A stretch of DNA of 64,000 nt from Phascolomyces articulosus. Taxonomy: Eukaryota > Mucoromycota > Mucoromycetes > Mucorales > Lichtheimiaceae. The notes beneath the pieces were generated by a model, which was given only the letters and a program-made list of their open reading frames with translations, had not been told where the DNA came from and did no database searches. This document shows positions 11,280 to 23,870 of this stretch, piece by piece (within the stretch, counting starts at the first letter, position 1; every line of letters begins with the position of its first letter). Location: assembly GCA_025677815.1 (NCBI GenBank), contig JAIXMP010000009.1, positions 434,001 to 498,000 on the forward strand. Reading direction: 5' to 3'. The position numbers and the translations under genes were made by a program.

Positions 11280-12924
11280 GATGGATTGTTTTTAAAGGTT
11301 GTAAAAAAAAAAGTAAAGAGATGAAGAAGCGGAACTTCGAGAGGTGAGAGTGTGAAAGAAAAAAAAGCGTGTGGAAACGAAAGAGTGACGGATTTTGATG
11401 ATGCAACCGCTTCCAAAGACAGCCAATGAAATCAACTTTTCTTTGGTATACTTACTGGCTCTCTTCCCCCCCCCCAAAAAAAAAGAGAAATCTCAAGTCA
11501 GCGTTTCGTTCTTTTTTCATGTTGCTATAATTAACTTATTTTTCCAATCCTAATGTGTGCTGGCCCTTAAATTGGATGGGATGGGCTTGTCATCTTTCAC
11601 TTTATAATATATATTTATATTTATACGTCAAAAGGGAGACGGATGTGGGGGGAGAATTATTCTTTGTCTATTATTCAACATGTTTTGTACTTTAAAAAGA
11701 TCTTTTCCGAAAAAGTTGTTGTTTCTTGTTAAGGGTGGTACTACTACTGTACAGCAACGTGTTCAAAAAAACATGTTTCTGTATATACAGTAGTAGCACC
11801 TGCTTTTAAACAAGAGTATACACATCGGAATAACTCTTACTTATTTCCGCCCAAGAAAATAATAATCTATTATTTGAGGCTAATGATGTTGTGAAGGATT
11901 CATTTATTTGGGTGTACCTTCTTCACTGTCAATTTTTAAACAAACACATGAGGATAGAAAAAAAGTCAAGCTCCGTCATCAGAACATGATAGATATTCTT
12001 TTTAAATATCCCTGAATAAACACATCAATGTGGTTTTATCATAAGTGCTAGGTCTTAGATTGGTCTACCAAATGAATTTCTTATTCATACTAAAATAGAT
12101 ACTCAACGTCTGCATATATATGATAGAAGTAATCGGAGACCAGTTCGGTACATAAAACAAGTCAATTAAAAAGTCTAGAAAAAGTGAGACTACTCGAACA
12201 TATTCGTTGAAAGTATCGAATTAAAAATGAACCATAATCATCAAATTGAGCCATCAAAGAAGGAAATCACCAGACAAGATAGCAGGGTAACTATTATATT
12301 CTCTATGAAAATCAATTATGGCATGGTCACACTTGTTTTTTCATTTATTTGGTATATATTTAAGATTATGACAATGGTTCTCTTGGGTACCAGCACTGGA
12401 CAAGATGGATTTCGACAACTAGGTTTTTCATCATTTATAGGAAGATCATAGTCGAAGGCAGGTGAAAAATGGCAAAGTTCATACTAGCCTGGACTCAAGA
12501 ACTGTATTTGTCATTTTTGAGCAATCGAAAGAATATTTAATTGTCAAAACTACCTATAAAATACATCACGTACAGATAATATAAAAATAATAGTATCATC
12601 CAAATAATAATGATCTATCACTACTTCACTCCTTCTCAATTTCTTATTGTAATGTAAAAAAAAATAGTATGTGATTGCTACAAAAAAATTATTCAGTTCT
12701 CATCCATCCATGGGAGAAAAGGGGACGAATAAGCCTGTCAACCACCAAAATCTAATGGCCAGCATGAATTCTGTAAATCTTCCCAAGAATTGATTCCAGC
12801 CAAAAAGTGACTGTTTTTCGTTCATGGCAAAAAAAGGTGGTCGTCGTTTATATATGACCAAGTGTGTGAGAGACTGAAAAGAAAATAATACACACTTGTT
12901 TTTTTATACTTTATATACAACACA
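11280..12924. other. Divergent intergenic region between profilin and Tim8
   Basis: 1.6 kb of spacer serving as upstream region for both genes. It holds an imperfect hairpin (see 11725-11805) and an unconvincing ORF at 12227-12451. No other feature is supported. Confidence 0.5.
11725..11805. repeat. Imperfect inverted repeat (hairpin)
   Basis: The left arm GGTGGTACTACTACTGTACA pairs with the right arm TGTATATACAGTAGTAGCACC across a loop of about 35 bp. It lies within the profilin upstream region, 450 bp from its start. It may be a small relic element or a cruciform-forming sequence; no function can be assigned. Confidence 0.45.
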
Positions 12925-13457
12925 ATGTCGGAAGGTATGCCAAACTTTAGCGAAGCTGATCAACGCGAGTTGGCCCAGGTAAGAATCTTTTTTTTTATTA
13001 TTTATTTATTTTGTCATGTTGAAAATAAGAACTATAAAATAATAAAGTGGCAGTGGTCATTTGGATTTGTTGGTCATTTCTTTTTCTAAATTTAAATTAT
13101 ATTTTTATTATGTTTAGTTTTTGGAAGGTGAAAATGCCAAAGCTCGCGTTCAACAAACCGTCCATTCTTTGACCGACTCCTGCTGGGTAAGTGGTGGAAT
13201 AAAAGGGAAAGGAAAAAGGGAAAGGAGAGTACCACCGTGGAAACTATGAAAAAAAAAAAAAAACAATACACACCACCATTACGCGTTGTTTTATTAAATA
13301 GAAATGAATACTATAGGACAAGTGCATTAGCAAGGTTAACAACAAGTTGGATCGCAGTGAAGAAGCTTGCTTGGCTAACTGTGTTGAACGTTTCCTCGAC
13401 ACCAGCGTATTTATTGTCAAGCGTCTCGAAAGCTTGAGAGGCTCTGGTGGCATGTAA
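12925..13457 (+). CDS. TIM8: Tim8, small TIM chaperone of the mitochondrial intermembrane space
   Basis: Exons 12925-12978, 13118-13186 and 13317-13457 give 87 residues, the same length as yeast Tim8. The twin CX3C motif is complete: CWDKC and CLANC, about 16 residues apart, which form two disulphides. The C-terminal ERFLDTSVFIVKRLE helix is typical of Tim8. With Tim13 it forms a hexamer that carries hydrophobic precursors such as Tim23 across the intermembrane space. Introns fall between codons after residues 18 and 41. A long CT repeat follows about 110 bp downstream. The start is the first ATG after a TA-rich leader. Confidence 0.95.
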
Positions 13458-13567
13458 AAACAACAATTCAACCCACACAAAACCCAACCTTTTTTACATA
13501 TTAAAAAAAGCAACTACAAGGATAAAATAGAGTCAATTTTTTTAAAAAAATGATAATGATTTGTTAT

Positions 13568-13570
<3 letters not shown>

Positions 13571-13640
<70 letters not shown>
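13571..13640. repeat. CT dinucleotide microsatellite
   Basis: An almost pure run of about 34 CT units between the convergent Tim8 and REX1-B-like genes. It is likely length-variable and lies in 3' flanking DNA. Confidence 0.95.
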
Positions 13641-13642
<2 letters not shown>

Positions 13643-13780
13643 CTCTTTCCTTTTAACTGTACATAGCCATTACTAAAAGAAGTATACTATGGATTACTAC
13701 TACTATATATTTTTTTACTTGTGCAGAACAATATATGTGGAAAGGGTGGTGGAGGTGGATGAATTGTATATATATGTATT

Positions 13781-14518
13781 TCATGCTGCTGAAAGTGCAT
13801 AGGATAATTCAGCAGATTCTTGACGAATTTCATCCCAAATTTCATCAATATCTTTCCTAACATCATTTAGCCTGCATTCAAAGCAGCATGTTAATATTTT
13901 TTAAAAAAAATTAATCGGATAAATAATATCAATATTCATATCATCACCTTGCATTATGTTCCTGCAATGTTGCATCATAATCCTTGTCACCCTTTCTTGA
14001 TTCAATTGTATATATTTGAAGATGTACAGTCTAATAGATTATCCATGAACTCACCACATGAGTGGATAGTTATTTTTCGGGAACAAATGATAAAGAACGA
14101 ACCTCGTGTAATTTTGCTTTTTCTTTTTCTTGAAGTCTTCGGATCATCGTTCCGATATCTTTTCGATTATACTCATCATTCATATCTTGTTCAATGGATT
14201 GAATTTCACTTGACACTTCTTGAAACCCTTCCGTGACTAAACGACATACTGAATAATATTGTTCTTCAGGACATTTGTCATCAAGATAATCCTGAAACGC
14301 GCTTATATATGACGTAGTTGTAAAAAATAAATAAAAGGAGGTTTATGTCAGGAATAAAAGGTTGCATTGAAAAAGTAGAATGTTTCGAGAAAAAAAAGGA
14401 GGTTTGATCAACTCAACTCGTTAAATTCTTTGTATAATCCCATGCGTGTTGATTGTGCTTTCATTAATGCTTGTACACTACTTAATAATTGAGCTTCTTT
14501 CTCCATTGCGGAAACCAT
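13781..14518 (-). CDS. REX1-B (required for excision) domain protein
   Basis: Exons 14518-14418, 14301-14103, 13982-13948 and 13871-13781 give 141 residues. The protein is a short, all-helical coiled-coil type. It has a Leu-rich start with a Q-x-x-R-x-x-x-Y-x-x-F core (QSTRMGLYKEFNDAFQDYLD), then CRLVTEGFQEVSSEIQSIEQ, then a charged helix. This order matches the DNA-repair REX1-B family known from algae and animals; the match is by memory of the family, not a search. The first intron uses acceptor TATATAAG, which yields FNDAFQDYL in frame; the nearby TTTCAG acceptor would break the frame. One exon is only 35 nt. The gene shares a 297-bp upstream region with the divergent CH-domain gene. Confidence 0.72.
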
Positions 14519-14815
14519 GATCTTTATATATATAAGCTGTGAATGAAATAGAAAGGGAGAAAGTACCAGAAAAATCAGATTGTTGTGTGTATGTATATGT
14601 GTAATTTTGGCGGAACACGAGGCACAAAAACCCAAACCTAGAAACGTGGCAACAACTTTCAAGAATTAGAACCGGATACCTTTTGACCTGTAACAAAAGT
14701 GCCCTTTTTTTTGTTCGCTTCCTTTCTTTCTTACTAAACTTTCTATATAAATATCTTTGTTTGTTTCGAAATCTCCATTCCTTTTTTTTTTCTTCCAGTT
14801 TTTTTTTAATACATA

Positions 14816-16985
14816 ATGGCCCACCCATTCGATCTTCATCCTGCTGCTAACCGAGATTCCATCACCTCAAGTCCAGTACCTAATATTACAGACGATGACG
14901 AAGAGTTTGAAGACTTTCTTTCAAAATCCCCACCATTTAATCCCGGTCGACCATTGTCATCTCCTACACCCGATAATATTGTACGCTCAGCAAGCCCGTT
15001 CGGAAGAAGATATAAGAAACCTATCAATGGGATTCAAACCAAAGGATTTGCTCGTTCAGGTGCGTGTTGTGGGGCGAGGGTGGGATAAAGTTACCTTCTA
15101 ACAAAAAGTTATTATTTTTACATGTGATGAATGGATAAATATAGCCCAACGACGTTCTTCTGTTCTTACACTCGGCTCAATTGAACGACTTCAAAACTTT
15201 TATGCAAGAAAAGATCTCAAACTCAACAAGTATGCATAGTCTATAACATAAAAAGAAACTTTACAAGATATGCATGAAATTGTGCCTATTATCTATTATT
15301 ATATGTGGCTAATCGGTTTTTATTTTAATCTATGCAAACAATGGGTTGGGGGCTTTGCCATTTATATTTTTAGGGAAGGATTACTTGGGTTTAAACGAGA
15401 TATTGTCTTTGAAGAACCTGAAGATTTAGATCAATTACCCACCCCTCAAGCACCACCCCCTAGTTGGAGAGATTTAGATGTTGAAACCGACTTGGATGTG
15501 CTACTATCCCAATGTTTCGATGATATTCAACAAACACTCACCCAATGGGCAATGGTAACAGGACCTCGTGAACATTCAAGTATTAGTAGTCGAGGAAGCC
15601 ATACGAGCAATGAAAGTAATGAAGAAGGAGGTTTTCAGATTCTTCCATTACTCGATTCAGTGACCAAGATGATTAATTCAGTCAAGAATTATATGCATCA
15701 TCGTCATGACTTGTCGAATACCGCCTCACAAAAAGTCCGACATGCTGCATTGAATTTATTGGAAGCAATTAAATCGTTGGAAACTCGGTTCCGAAAAGAT
15801 CAAGAAGCAGCAGAAGATGGTGAATTCACTTATCATACATCGGAATTCGGCATGTTGGAAAAAGAACGAAAAGCCATTCATACGTATCTTGTGGCAGTTG
15901 AAACATTTGCATTCAATCCACCTCATCATATTGGAAGTCCACCTGCTGCTTTTTCTTCCGAAATCAGGGCCCTGATGGCTAAAACATCTGTGGAGGAAAA
16001 CCAACATGGAGCAGAACAAAAGGATGACCCCCATTCGCCGCAGCCTACTATGACTAGTTCTGCGCAGCAATCCTCTTCTACTATCGCGGGATTGCCGGAT
16101 TGGTTGCAGCGAGGAACGTTTCAGGATGATGCTATAGGTAATTATAATAATAAAAGGAGGTTGAATTGAGTGGCAAAAAAAAACAATTAAAAAATGTAAC
16201 TAACAAATATGGAATATTATAATAATAAGGTCGATACCATGCACTACTTAATGCTAACCGACATAATATGGACGGTGATTCCTCCGCTGCTCAATCTATG
16301 GATTCTATCCCAGATCCCCATGAGGATCGGGAGGCATTTTTATCTTATTTGGCGTAAGTTTATTTTCTTATCTCCTTATCCCTTGCCCCCATCCTCCTCT
16401 AACAAATTATAGACTAATATATATTTACTTTATATATTTTTAAAATAGTGATGGAATTACTCTATGTAATGTGTATAATAATATTGTAAAACGATCCCGA
16501 AGACCATTTGGGTTTATTTCCAAGATCCATTCTGACACAAAACGGACATACCGAGCTATTGAAAATTTGCGTTATTTCACAGCGTAAGTCTATTTATTTC
16601 TATTTATTATTGTCAATAACAGTAAATACCAACTTTCTTTCTATTTACATATTTAATTATCATTAGTGCTTGTTCATTCCGTTTCGAGTTAACATTCAAA
16701 CCATTTGATCCTTCTGAAGTGGCCCGTAAAACCGAAAAAGGATTAGAAATTGTAAGTGACTCTTATTTTTCATCGCCAACTCTATATTTATACTTATACC
16801 TACTTTTCCAATAGCTCGAAAATGTCGTTACTGCGTTCTGTGAATGTGTTATTAAAGAATTACGAGAATACGCGGATATGGCAAGCAAACGACGAACATT
16901 ACCAACAAAACCACCTGTAGAAGATTTTGTTGCAGAATACCTTGAGAAACGTCTTTCCATTAGTGAGGATACGCCTTCTCAATAA
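14816..16985 (+). CDS. Calponin-homology (CH) domain protein
   Basis: Exons 14816-15059, 15145-15229, 15374-16137, 16230-16353, 16449-16583, 16667-16751 and 16815-16985 give 535 residues; every junction keeps frame. Residues 1-105 are Ser/Pro-rich and acidic and probably disordered. The middle (about 110-350) is predicted helical with acidic patches. From about 385 a CH-like domain is visible: FLSYLADGITLCNVYNNIVK, then RAIENLRYFTAACSF, then LTFKPFDPSEV. It keeps the DGxxLC and EN-x-x-x-F signatures of CH domains. It may bind actin or act as a signalling adaptor at the cortex; no orthologue name can be given. A single, divergent CH domain at the C-terminus after a long helical region is unlike calponin or fimbrin. 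Confidence 0.8.
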
Positions 16986-17888
16986 TAAACCCATTCCCTT
17001 CCCTTTTGTATGATTTATTTGTTGTTGATTTTTTTCTGCATTATATTTAGAAGAGTATTTTTATTATTATTATATATTTATATTTATATTTATATCCCAC
17101 CACCCATATATTACTACTATTTATTATTTATTTTTCTTCTACACACATATATAATAACATATCGTTTATTCAATCATTTAATCTTTTTTTTTCTCCCGTT
17201 AGTCCGGTATTATCCATAGTTTGTAAAAAAAAAAACCTTCATAATTAATATAATAAAAAAAAAAACAATTCTTACCAGTGTAATTGTTATTCCTCCATAG
17301 TCGATATTTAATGGTGATGAAGATGATTCATTCATCCAGTGTTTTAATAGGACACACGCCATCATTACTAAACCAATATCTATCCTCTTTTCAAAACATT
17401 TCTATATACTCACAGTTCTTATAGAGTATCGTTTGAATAATAAATGTGATGAAATATTGTTTCTTTTTAAAGCTTTAGGTAATGAATTAATAGAAAGGAT
17501 TCAAAATAACGTATTTGGATTTTAAGCAGGACTAGTAAAAAATGTAACGTTTATTCACATTTTTGACAGATAGATCATAATAAAAGGCCGTACTCTTTCC
17601 TAAATGGTTATTAAATCGTATATACATGCATATATTTTAAATTCTATAATTCTCATGAGTTATTACGCGTCGCAATAGATTTACCATTTTTCATTAACAC
17701 CAGACACTTTATGGCTTTGTCGAAGGAAAAAGATAGGCGGTAAAAAAAAGGTGCTACATGCTATACTTTCATTAATCTTTTATTCAGCTTTTTTTTTGGG
17801 GGGGTTCAAAATAAACTAAGTCATCTACAAAAAATTCTTGCATGAGGTGACGATGAAAAACGAGTTATAATAAAGGTATCATTTTTAT
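16986..17888. other. Convergent intergenic region, AT-rich
   Basis: Highly AT-rich spacer with TA-rich tracts (17040-17170), poly-A and poly-T runs. It holds the 3' ends of the CH-domain gene and the rhamnogalacturonase gene. No gene is visible. Confidence 0.5.
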
Positions 17889-19659
17889 TTATTTCTCTTC
17901 GACGCTTTCTTTACTATGTTTCTTGTTACAAAGATGGTGTGACTTTTGGTGACGTTCTTTTTTGTCATGGTGTCGATGATGCCTATGTTGTTTGCGACGT
18001 GATTCAGTTGGAGTAGCAGCAGTAGTAGAAAGTACTGTTGTAGTGAAAGAATCGATATCAATAATTGTTGCTGTAGTTGTTGGAATTAAAGTGGTAGAAG
18101 TAGTAATAACAGGGGTGGTAGTTGGTGAGAAAGTAGTTGTAGTAGTGCTTTTTAAAGAAGCGGGTTGATATGATTTGACGATCTTGTCAGCAACCGATCC
18201 AGCAAGAGGACTAATAGGTGGGGTATCAGGAAAGAAGGAAGCTGGTATTGTTGGGATTGGAATGGGGATAGTAAAACCAAAATTGTCCTCAAGATCTTCA
18301 GACATGGTAGGGGCAGCATAATTTTTGGGTTCAACAGTGATTGGATAAGTGATTCCTTTATAAGCAGATGGGTCTGCTGCTTTGTTCTTTAAACAGAAAC
18401 CTGTACCATAAGCTGATTGACAATAATTGTTGAGAATATCTCCAGTTTCTATATATAATAATATTTATATATTTAATTCATCCATGTAATGAAACAAAAG
18501 AATATATACTGGTATACTTGATTACAATTGTAATTATAATTCTTTTCATACAATTACCTGTCCAGATTTCAAAATCATCGATTTTTATATCAGTGCATGG
18601 TGCACCATCAGCGCATGCAACTTTCACTGGTCCACGTTGTTTACCATTTTCACAAGTACCCTTCCAATTGGTAATGGTAAAATTGTTGAGAAAAACACCA
18701 TCACCCTCGACGGGATTCATACTGCTCCAATATTGATCAATGTCAAGAGAATAAGCGTTACTACGACCGATAAAGCTTTCAAGCAAGACATTGGAAACAG
18801 TACCATTGCCACCGTTTGACTTAATCATCATCATTTGATTTGAATGATAGGTATAGACGTTGCGATAGGTAATATCACTGATATTGATACCCTTGGCTAA
18901 TGATCCAAAGGCACTTCCACCACTCCAGTTACAATAAATGTTTTCAATCAACATGTTATGTGATGGATTTTTCACGCAGATACATTCATCCTTATTGGTG
19001 GCCATGACATCATGAATCCAGATATTTTCACCCCAGACATCAATAGCATCCAATCCACCACTATCACCTCCACGGATAGCCATGTTATAGATTTCTCCAT
19101 TTGTACATGTATCAATAGAATAATGGAAAGACGGAGCATCGGCCAATGCAATATCATGAACTGAAAAATTGTTCACCATGGTAAGACGAAGAATACGAGG
19201 TCCACCCAAGTTTCCATTATCAGCATGGAATTCATAACCGTTGCCTTGGATCGCCCCTTTACCAGTACTTGAGAATAATTCAAAGTCATTGGTACGCTTG
19301 ACCAAAATCATGTTGCCGCCACTCGTGCCGGTTCGATAAATAATACCATCCAATTGAAGTGCCCATCCTTCACCGCCGTTCAGCGTGACCCAAGTTTCCA
19401 TAGCATAGTCACCTTCTGGAATATACACAACACCACTTCCCGCTGTTCGGACACAGTCAAAATGAGCGTCAGCAAGAGCAGGGCCCAGATCGGTTTTCTT
19501 GTCAGCTACAGCACCATAGTCAAGCACATTACAAATTTTTCTGGCACTCTTGTCGGAAACAGTTGTCGTTGGACCAACAGGTCCAGTGAGTTGACCAATC
19601 ACCAAGTTGGGAATAAGTGCAACCGTAGAAAGGAATGTGAGGGTTGTACATGCGCGCAT
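17889..19659 (-). CDS. Secreted rhamnogalacturonase (GH28 rhamnogalacturonan hydrolase)
   Basis: Exons 19659-18558 and 18448-17889 give 553 residues. A signal peptide (residues 1-22, cleavage VIG/QLTG) precedes a right-handed beta-helix matching Aspergillus rhamnogalacturonase A from QLTGPVGP onward. Marks include [47 protein letters not shown] (about 198-215), NKDECICVK and [18 protein letters not shown]. The enzyme cuts between galacturonic acid and rhamnose in pectin hairy regions, outside the cell. The Aspergillus enzyme is about 440 residues; here a Ser/Thr-rich stalk and a His/Lys-rich tail add over 100 residues. An AACCGCGGAT motif lies about 250 bp upstream (19907-19916). A damaged paralogue lies about 7 kb upstream in the same orientation. 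Confidence 0.95.
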
Positions 19660-22600
19660 AGTTGAAGACCTTTATTTTTCTAACATTTGTTCTTTGTTAA
19701 CTATAATTCATCACGTTGTTAAAAGGAGAATTCTCGGATGAAAATAAATATTTACGAAGCAACAAAACTTGAGGTATTAATAATATGTATAAAGGAATGG
19801 ACCGTGTCAAAGAGAAGAAAAAGAGATAAACCTGTTTGACTTGATAAAAAAAAAAGCAGGTCGTTAAAAAATATAAAATTATATACCACCAGTCTTGATG
19901 GCAGTAAACCGCGGATGTGGATGTTATATTTGCATAAATGTCATCAATATAAATAATTAAAAAAGATAGGCATCCAATGAAGAAAACGACTTATGTAATT
20001 ACAATCAATGCATTGAACAGATTTCTATAACACTAAAACAACAACAGTAACAGCAATCAAACATTGACTTGTTTCCAAAACGTTTATTAAAATGGTATCA
20101 GATATGCTAATCATTATAATGAAAAACTAGTACAATATAGATAACTTACTTTTTTCAAAAAAAAAATTCCGATATACAAGTGCTTACTTTTTTTGTGTTA
20201 CATTAGCAATTCATGATCGCTCTAAAATCTAAATTGCAATAAGAAATAGTATATCACTTAAAAAATGCTTAACCTAATTAATATAATAATGAGTAATCCG
20301 GACACGAGTAGTTTAGATCTATCTGTACTTGATATGGTTTAAATGGAACATATATCCAGCCAAATTTATATTCTATGCCGCGGTAGGGAATAATAAAGCC
20401 ATACATGTTCTAACTTATTTTTATGACTTGCTCTTTTTAAAGAAATAAGAACACAATGATCAGTTACTTGTTTTTTGATTTATAAATGGTTATTTCATTT
20501 TACAAGTAGTGCATGTCTATAGTAATGGCCTATGGTGGTGAATATCTTTTGTTTTTATTGGCTATAAAAATGATTCAATTTGTCAACCGATAATAAGACA
20601 AGTTCTCCGGATACATAGTAATATGTTTTTTTGGAAGAATTACCCGAATGACCAATTAATCTAAAACAGTATCGTACATCATTTTATTCTTTTTGGTAAA
20701 AATCGTGGCCGTTCTGCTATTTCATAGGCTGTTTTAACTCAGACCATTTCTAATTTAGGAAGGAGGTGAGTTAAGAATACTGAAATTGAGTAATGGACAC
20801 CAAGATTTCGCTTAAGGACACCAAAGTTTCATCTTCACGCGTTCCTTACAGACACCAAACCCAATTTTTTATTTTCTTGTTTTTGTGATAAAGGTTTGTA
20901 CTAATGCTCTTTTATTATGTTTTTTTTTTCAAGCATGTTTATCAATTTTACGTTAGTCATGGTATCTACAAATAGGATATACCCACAGTAGTATTCATAG
21001 GTTACTTCTATAAATATATTATTGTCAATAAATGTAATTATTACTGTCTTCACCACAACGGTTTCTTTTTCATGCATGATAAAAACTACGGAAACATAAG
21101 CTTGCATAAAATCAGAGAAATACGTAACTAGAAAGCTCTAGATTTTGTATATTTGGGTTTCTTTTCGATGACAAGTCATCAGCACATTGGCATAAATGAG
21201 TTAGTAATTTTTATTTATTTACCTGGAAGAAAAAAGAGTACTTTTAGTTCGAATGGTTATGAAGAAAATATAAATCCCAATATTGTACTTTTTTAGCAAG
21301 TTGATATAAGAAAATTAGTACGCAGTGAATATAAAAAAGAAAGTAATAATAGATGGAAAACGTGATATATATTTATCAAAAAAGTGCATATCGTCATACT
21401 AGTGTAACCTTTAGGTCTGTACTTATTAAAAGTGTGTATAGAGATAGGTTATGATAGGTTTCGGTTATGTAGATTTAGTGAGCACCAACAATAATATCGT
21501 TTATTGTGAACGGTAGTTTGAGATGATTATTTATAAGGAGAAAGGTTTTAGATAATATTTGATGTTATAATGCTTTTATATGTAAGCAGATCAAGCTCAG
21601 GGATATTATGAAAACGTTATGTCTTAATATAATCAAGAATATAAAGGAGAATCGATGTCTTGGATCAATTCAATAGAATAATAATAACAGTTTTTTATAT
21701 ATGTTATGATAAGACTCTTAGTTTATAAGTCTAAAATGAATAATATGAAATTAAAACAAGCCAATTGTGTGGGCGTTGAGTGACCAAAATATAATTCACT
21801 TTAAAGATAATTGTAAGGTAAATATAAGGTAAATATATGGTAAAGATTTATTGAATCAAAAGTTGAAGGGTATTTATATGTTTTTGAAATAGTTGCGCAG
21901 TAACTGTTATTGATTTGACAGATCGATTGATCTTGTAACCGCAGTTACTAAAAGATGTTGCGCAGTATAAGATAATAAGAATATGTATAATAATAAGAAG
22001 GTATGATAATACTAAATACGGGAATAACAAATAATTGGATGATCCACATGATAGGGATCTACAAAATAATAATATGAGGGATAAGAGAGAATAGTGGATA
22101 TGTGGGGAAATAATAATAGAGAGAACAATAAGATATTTGGTGAAGTGGAATTTTAGTTACACTAGTAAGTAATATATAATTATGGAATGATGTTGCTATT
22201 TAAAAAGTTATGATGCTTTGGTCTATATAAAAGAATATTGAACAAACATAACACTACGGAAAAGAAACTTGTTAAATCTAGTTCATGTATTTGTAACTTG
22301 TTATGGGGGTGCGTGGTAAAATATCTGTTTGGACCAATTGTATTGTATTGAAATTACCAGAATGAACATGAATATTTAACAAATTTCCTTCCTGAGTGCA
22401 AACATTCAATATTTTAGTTGTCCAGAAAAACCATTTTTTTAATGAAGTGCTGATTATTGTTTTGTTGTTGATATCAATATAAATAAGAAGAATAAAACAG
22501 AATGGTCAGATACTATATATAGTACATAATAAAGACATTGACATGAACACCCCCCCACTGAAGAATTAGTGTATGTATTGAAGATCTAAACTACATATCA

Positions 22601-23280
22601 TTAGTGACTATGAACTCGATTAATCCTCTCCAGAACTTAAACCACAAAAATGAAAAGTAGTCAACTATTTTTTTTTTCAAGTTAGGGATATAGAGACAGG
22701 TAATTTTAGTTTTTTTTTCTTTCATCAAAAAATATAATACTCCTGACAACATAGGTTAAATCAGGTTTTTGTCTGGTAAAATAAACAATACGTATACCTA
22801 GATTATGATTTTGTTAAATGAAATACTTTTTTTTATGCAGTCTCTTTCTTGTGATTTTGTATATGAAAGAAAGAAAAAGAAAGATCACTATATTATTCCA
22901 TTAGCATAGTAAAATGTAATAAAAATAGCAGCTATCATATCATTGTCATGATTGTTCGTATACGCACAAAGAATTGTAAATAGCATAAAGAGGTATTCTA
23001 TTAAAATGAAGTCATTCCTGATGAACTTGCATTTTTTCAAGTTTTTTTTTCATGTATTCATCGGACTATTCGGGTTAATTATTTCTTATGGTGCTAAAAT
23101 TAAGATTAATACAGGAAAACAAAGAATCATTTCTTTGTTTTGAGGAAGTTGTTATTGGGAAAAATAAAAAGTCGTCAGTTACAGAAAGAATTGATATTAT
23201 GTTTATAGACAACAAAGAACCAGCAATAAGATTGGGTCCAAAAAAACAACTATAAAAGGAGTGAATATTTTTTCTTTTTT
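19660..23280. other. Long AT-rich intergenic region
   Basis: 3.6 kb without a credible gene. It holds the rhamnogalacturonase promoter and a stretch with three copies of GACACCAA (about 20795-20865). An inverted arrangement of GCAGTAACTG and CGCAGTTACTAA lies near 21895-21965. Small ORFs at 20901-21107 and 21848-22030 have no recognisable content. Confidence 0.5.
19907..19916. promoter_or_regulatory. Candidate upstream element AACCGCGGAT (rhamnogalacturonase)
   Basis: The palindromic CCGCGG core lies about 250 bp before the start codon. The same ten bases occur at 28821-28830, about 240 bp before the start of the pseudogene paralogue, while most of the flanking DNA differs. CGG palindromes are typical of Zn2Cys6 fungal regulators. 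A pectin-responsive role is inference. Confidence 0.4.
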
Positions 23281-23287
23281 TTTTCTC

Positions 23288-23333
23288 CATCAAATCTTTC
23301 ACACACAAGCACAAGCACTCTCACAAGCACTCA

Positions 23334-23375
<42 letters not shown>

Positions 23376-23427
23376 AACACAAGCACACACACACAAGCAC
23401 ACACACACAAGCACAAGCACACACGCA
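23288..23427. repeat. Compound CA/CT microsatellite
   Basis: About 140 bp of CACACAAG units, a CT run and CA runs. Simple-sequence repeat, likely length-variable. Confidence 0.95.
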
Positions 23428-23539
23428 TGAAGTGTAATTACTACTATTTCTCTTTTGTGGGTAGCGTTGGAATTCAATGTTAAACTTTAATGTATATATA
23501 TCTAATATGTTATGACGAACTGTTTCTTTATTTTATAGT

Positions 23540-23870
23540 TCCGTTGTCTTCGACAACGGTCTTCCGGGTGCCCTGGGATGGTTCCTCATTTTTCATCAAC
23601 GACCATTTGCTTGGAGTTCCTGCAAGGTTTTCTATTGTAAAAAAAGCCTTGTAGTTGCTCAGTACAAGTATGGTCACATGCTGATAAATTATGGGGGGTG
23701 TGGCCATCGGCAGGAAGCATCCTCTATACTTACGTGGTAAGCATTAAATCTTTGTTTATTATATACATCAATTACCAAACAATAATACTAATACGACACC
23801 ACTTTTTTTTTACATGTCAAGATATTTCTTCTGGCCAGGACCTTACAATTTGCTTATATGGTAAGTTATT
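23540..23870 (+). pseudogene. Exon-like relic, family unknown
   Basis: The plus strand from about 23541 reads 60 sensible codons (SVVFDNGLPGALGWFLIFHQ, then KYGHMLINYGGCGHRQEASS) up to a GTAAGC donor at 23738. A short downstream block (23821-23860) is bounded by CAAG and GTAAGTT. The blocks do not join in one frame without a stop in any way I could find, and no start is seen. It is probably a decayed gene fragment. Confidence 0.25.

Noticed and set aside
13571..13640. CT run considered as a CRISPR-like or functional repeat
   Set aside because: Plain dinucleotide microsatellite with no spacers.
538..17000. EB1, profilin and CH-domain genes considered as a cytoskeletal gene cluster
   Set aside because: They are separated by unrelated genes and long spacers, and eukaryotic neighbours are usually unlinked in function; proximity is probably chance.
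20795..20865. Repeated GACACCAA considered as transposon end or regulatory array
   Set aside because: Only three short copies with no inverted partner or target duplication found.
21890..22330. Inverted GCAGTTAC words and a TATA-like TCTATATAAAAG considered as an LTR
   Set aside because: No second copy, no TG...CA ends with a target duplication, and no primer-binding site or retroelement ORF nearby.
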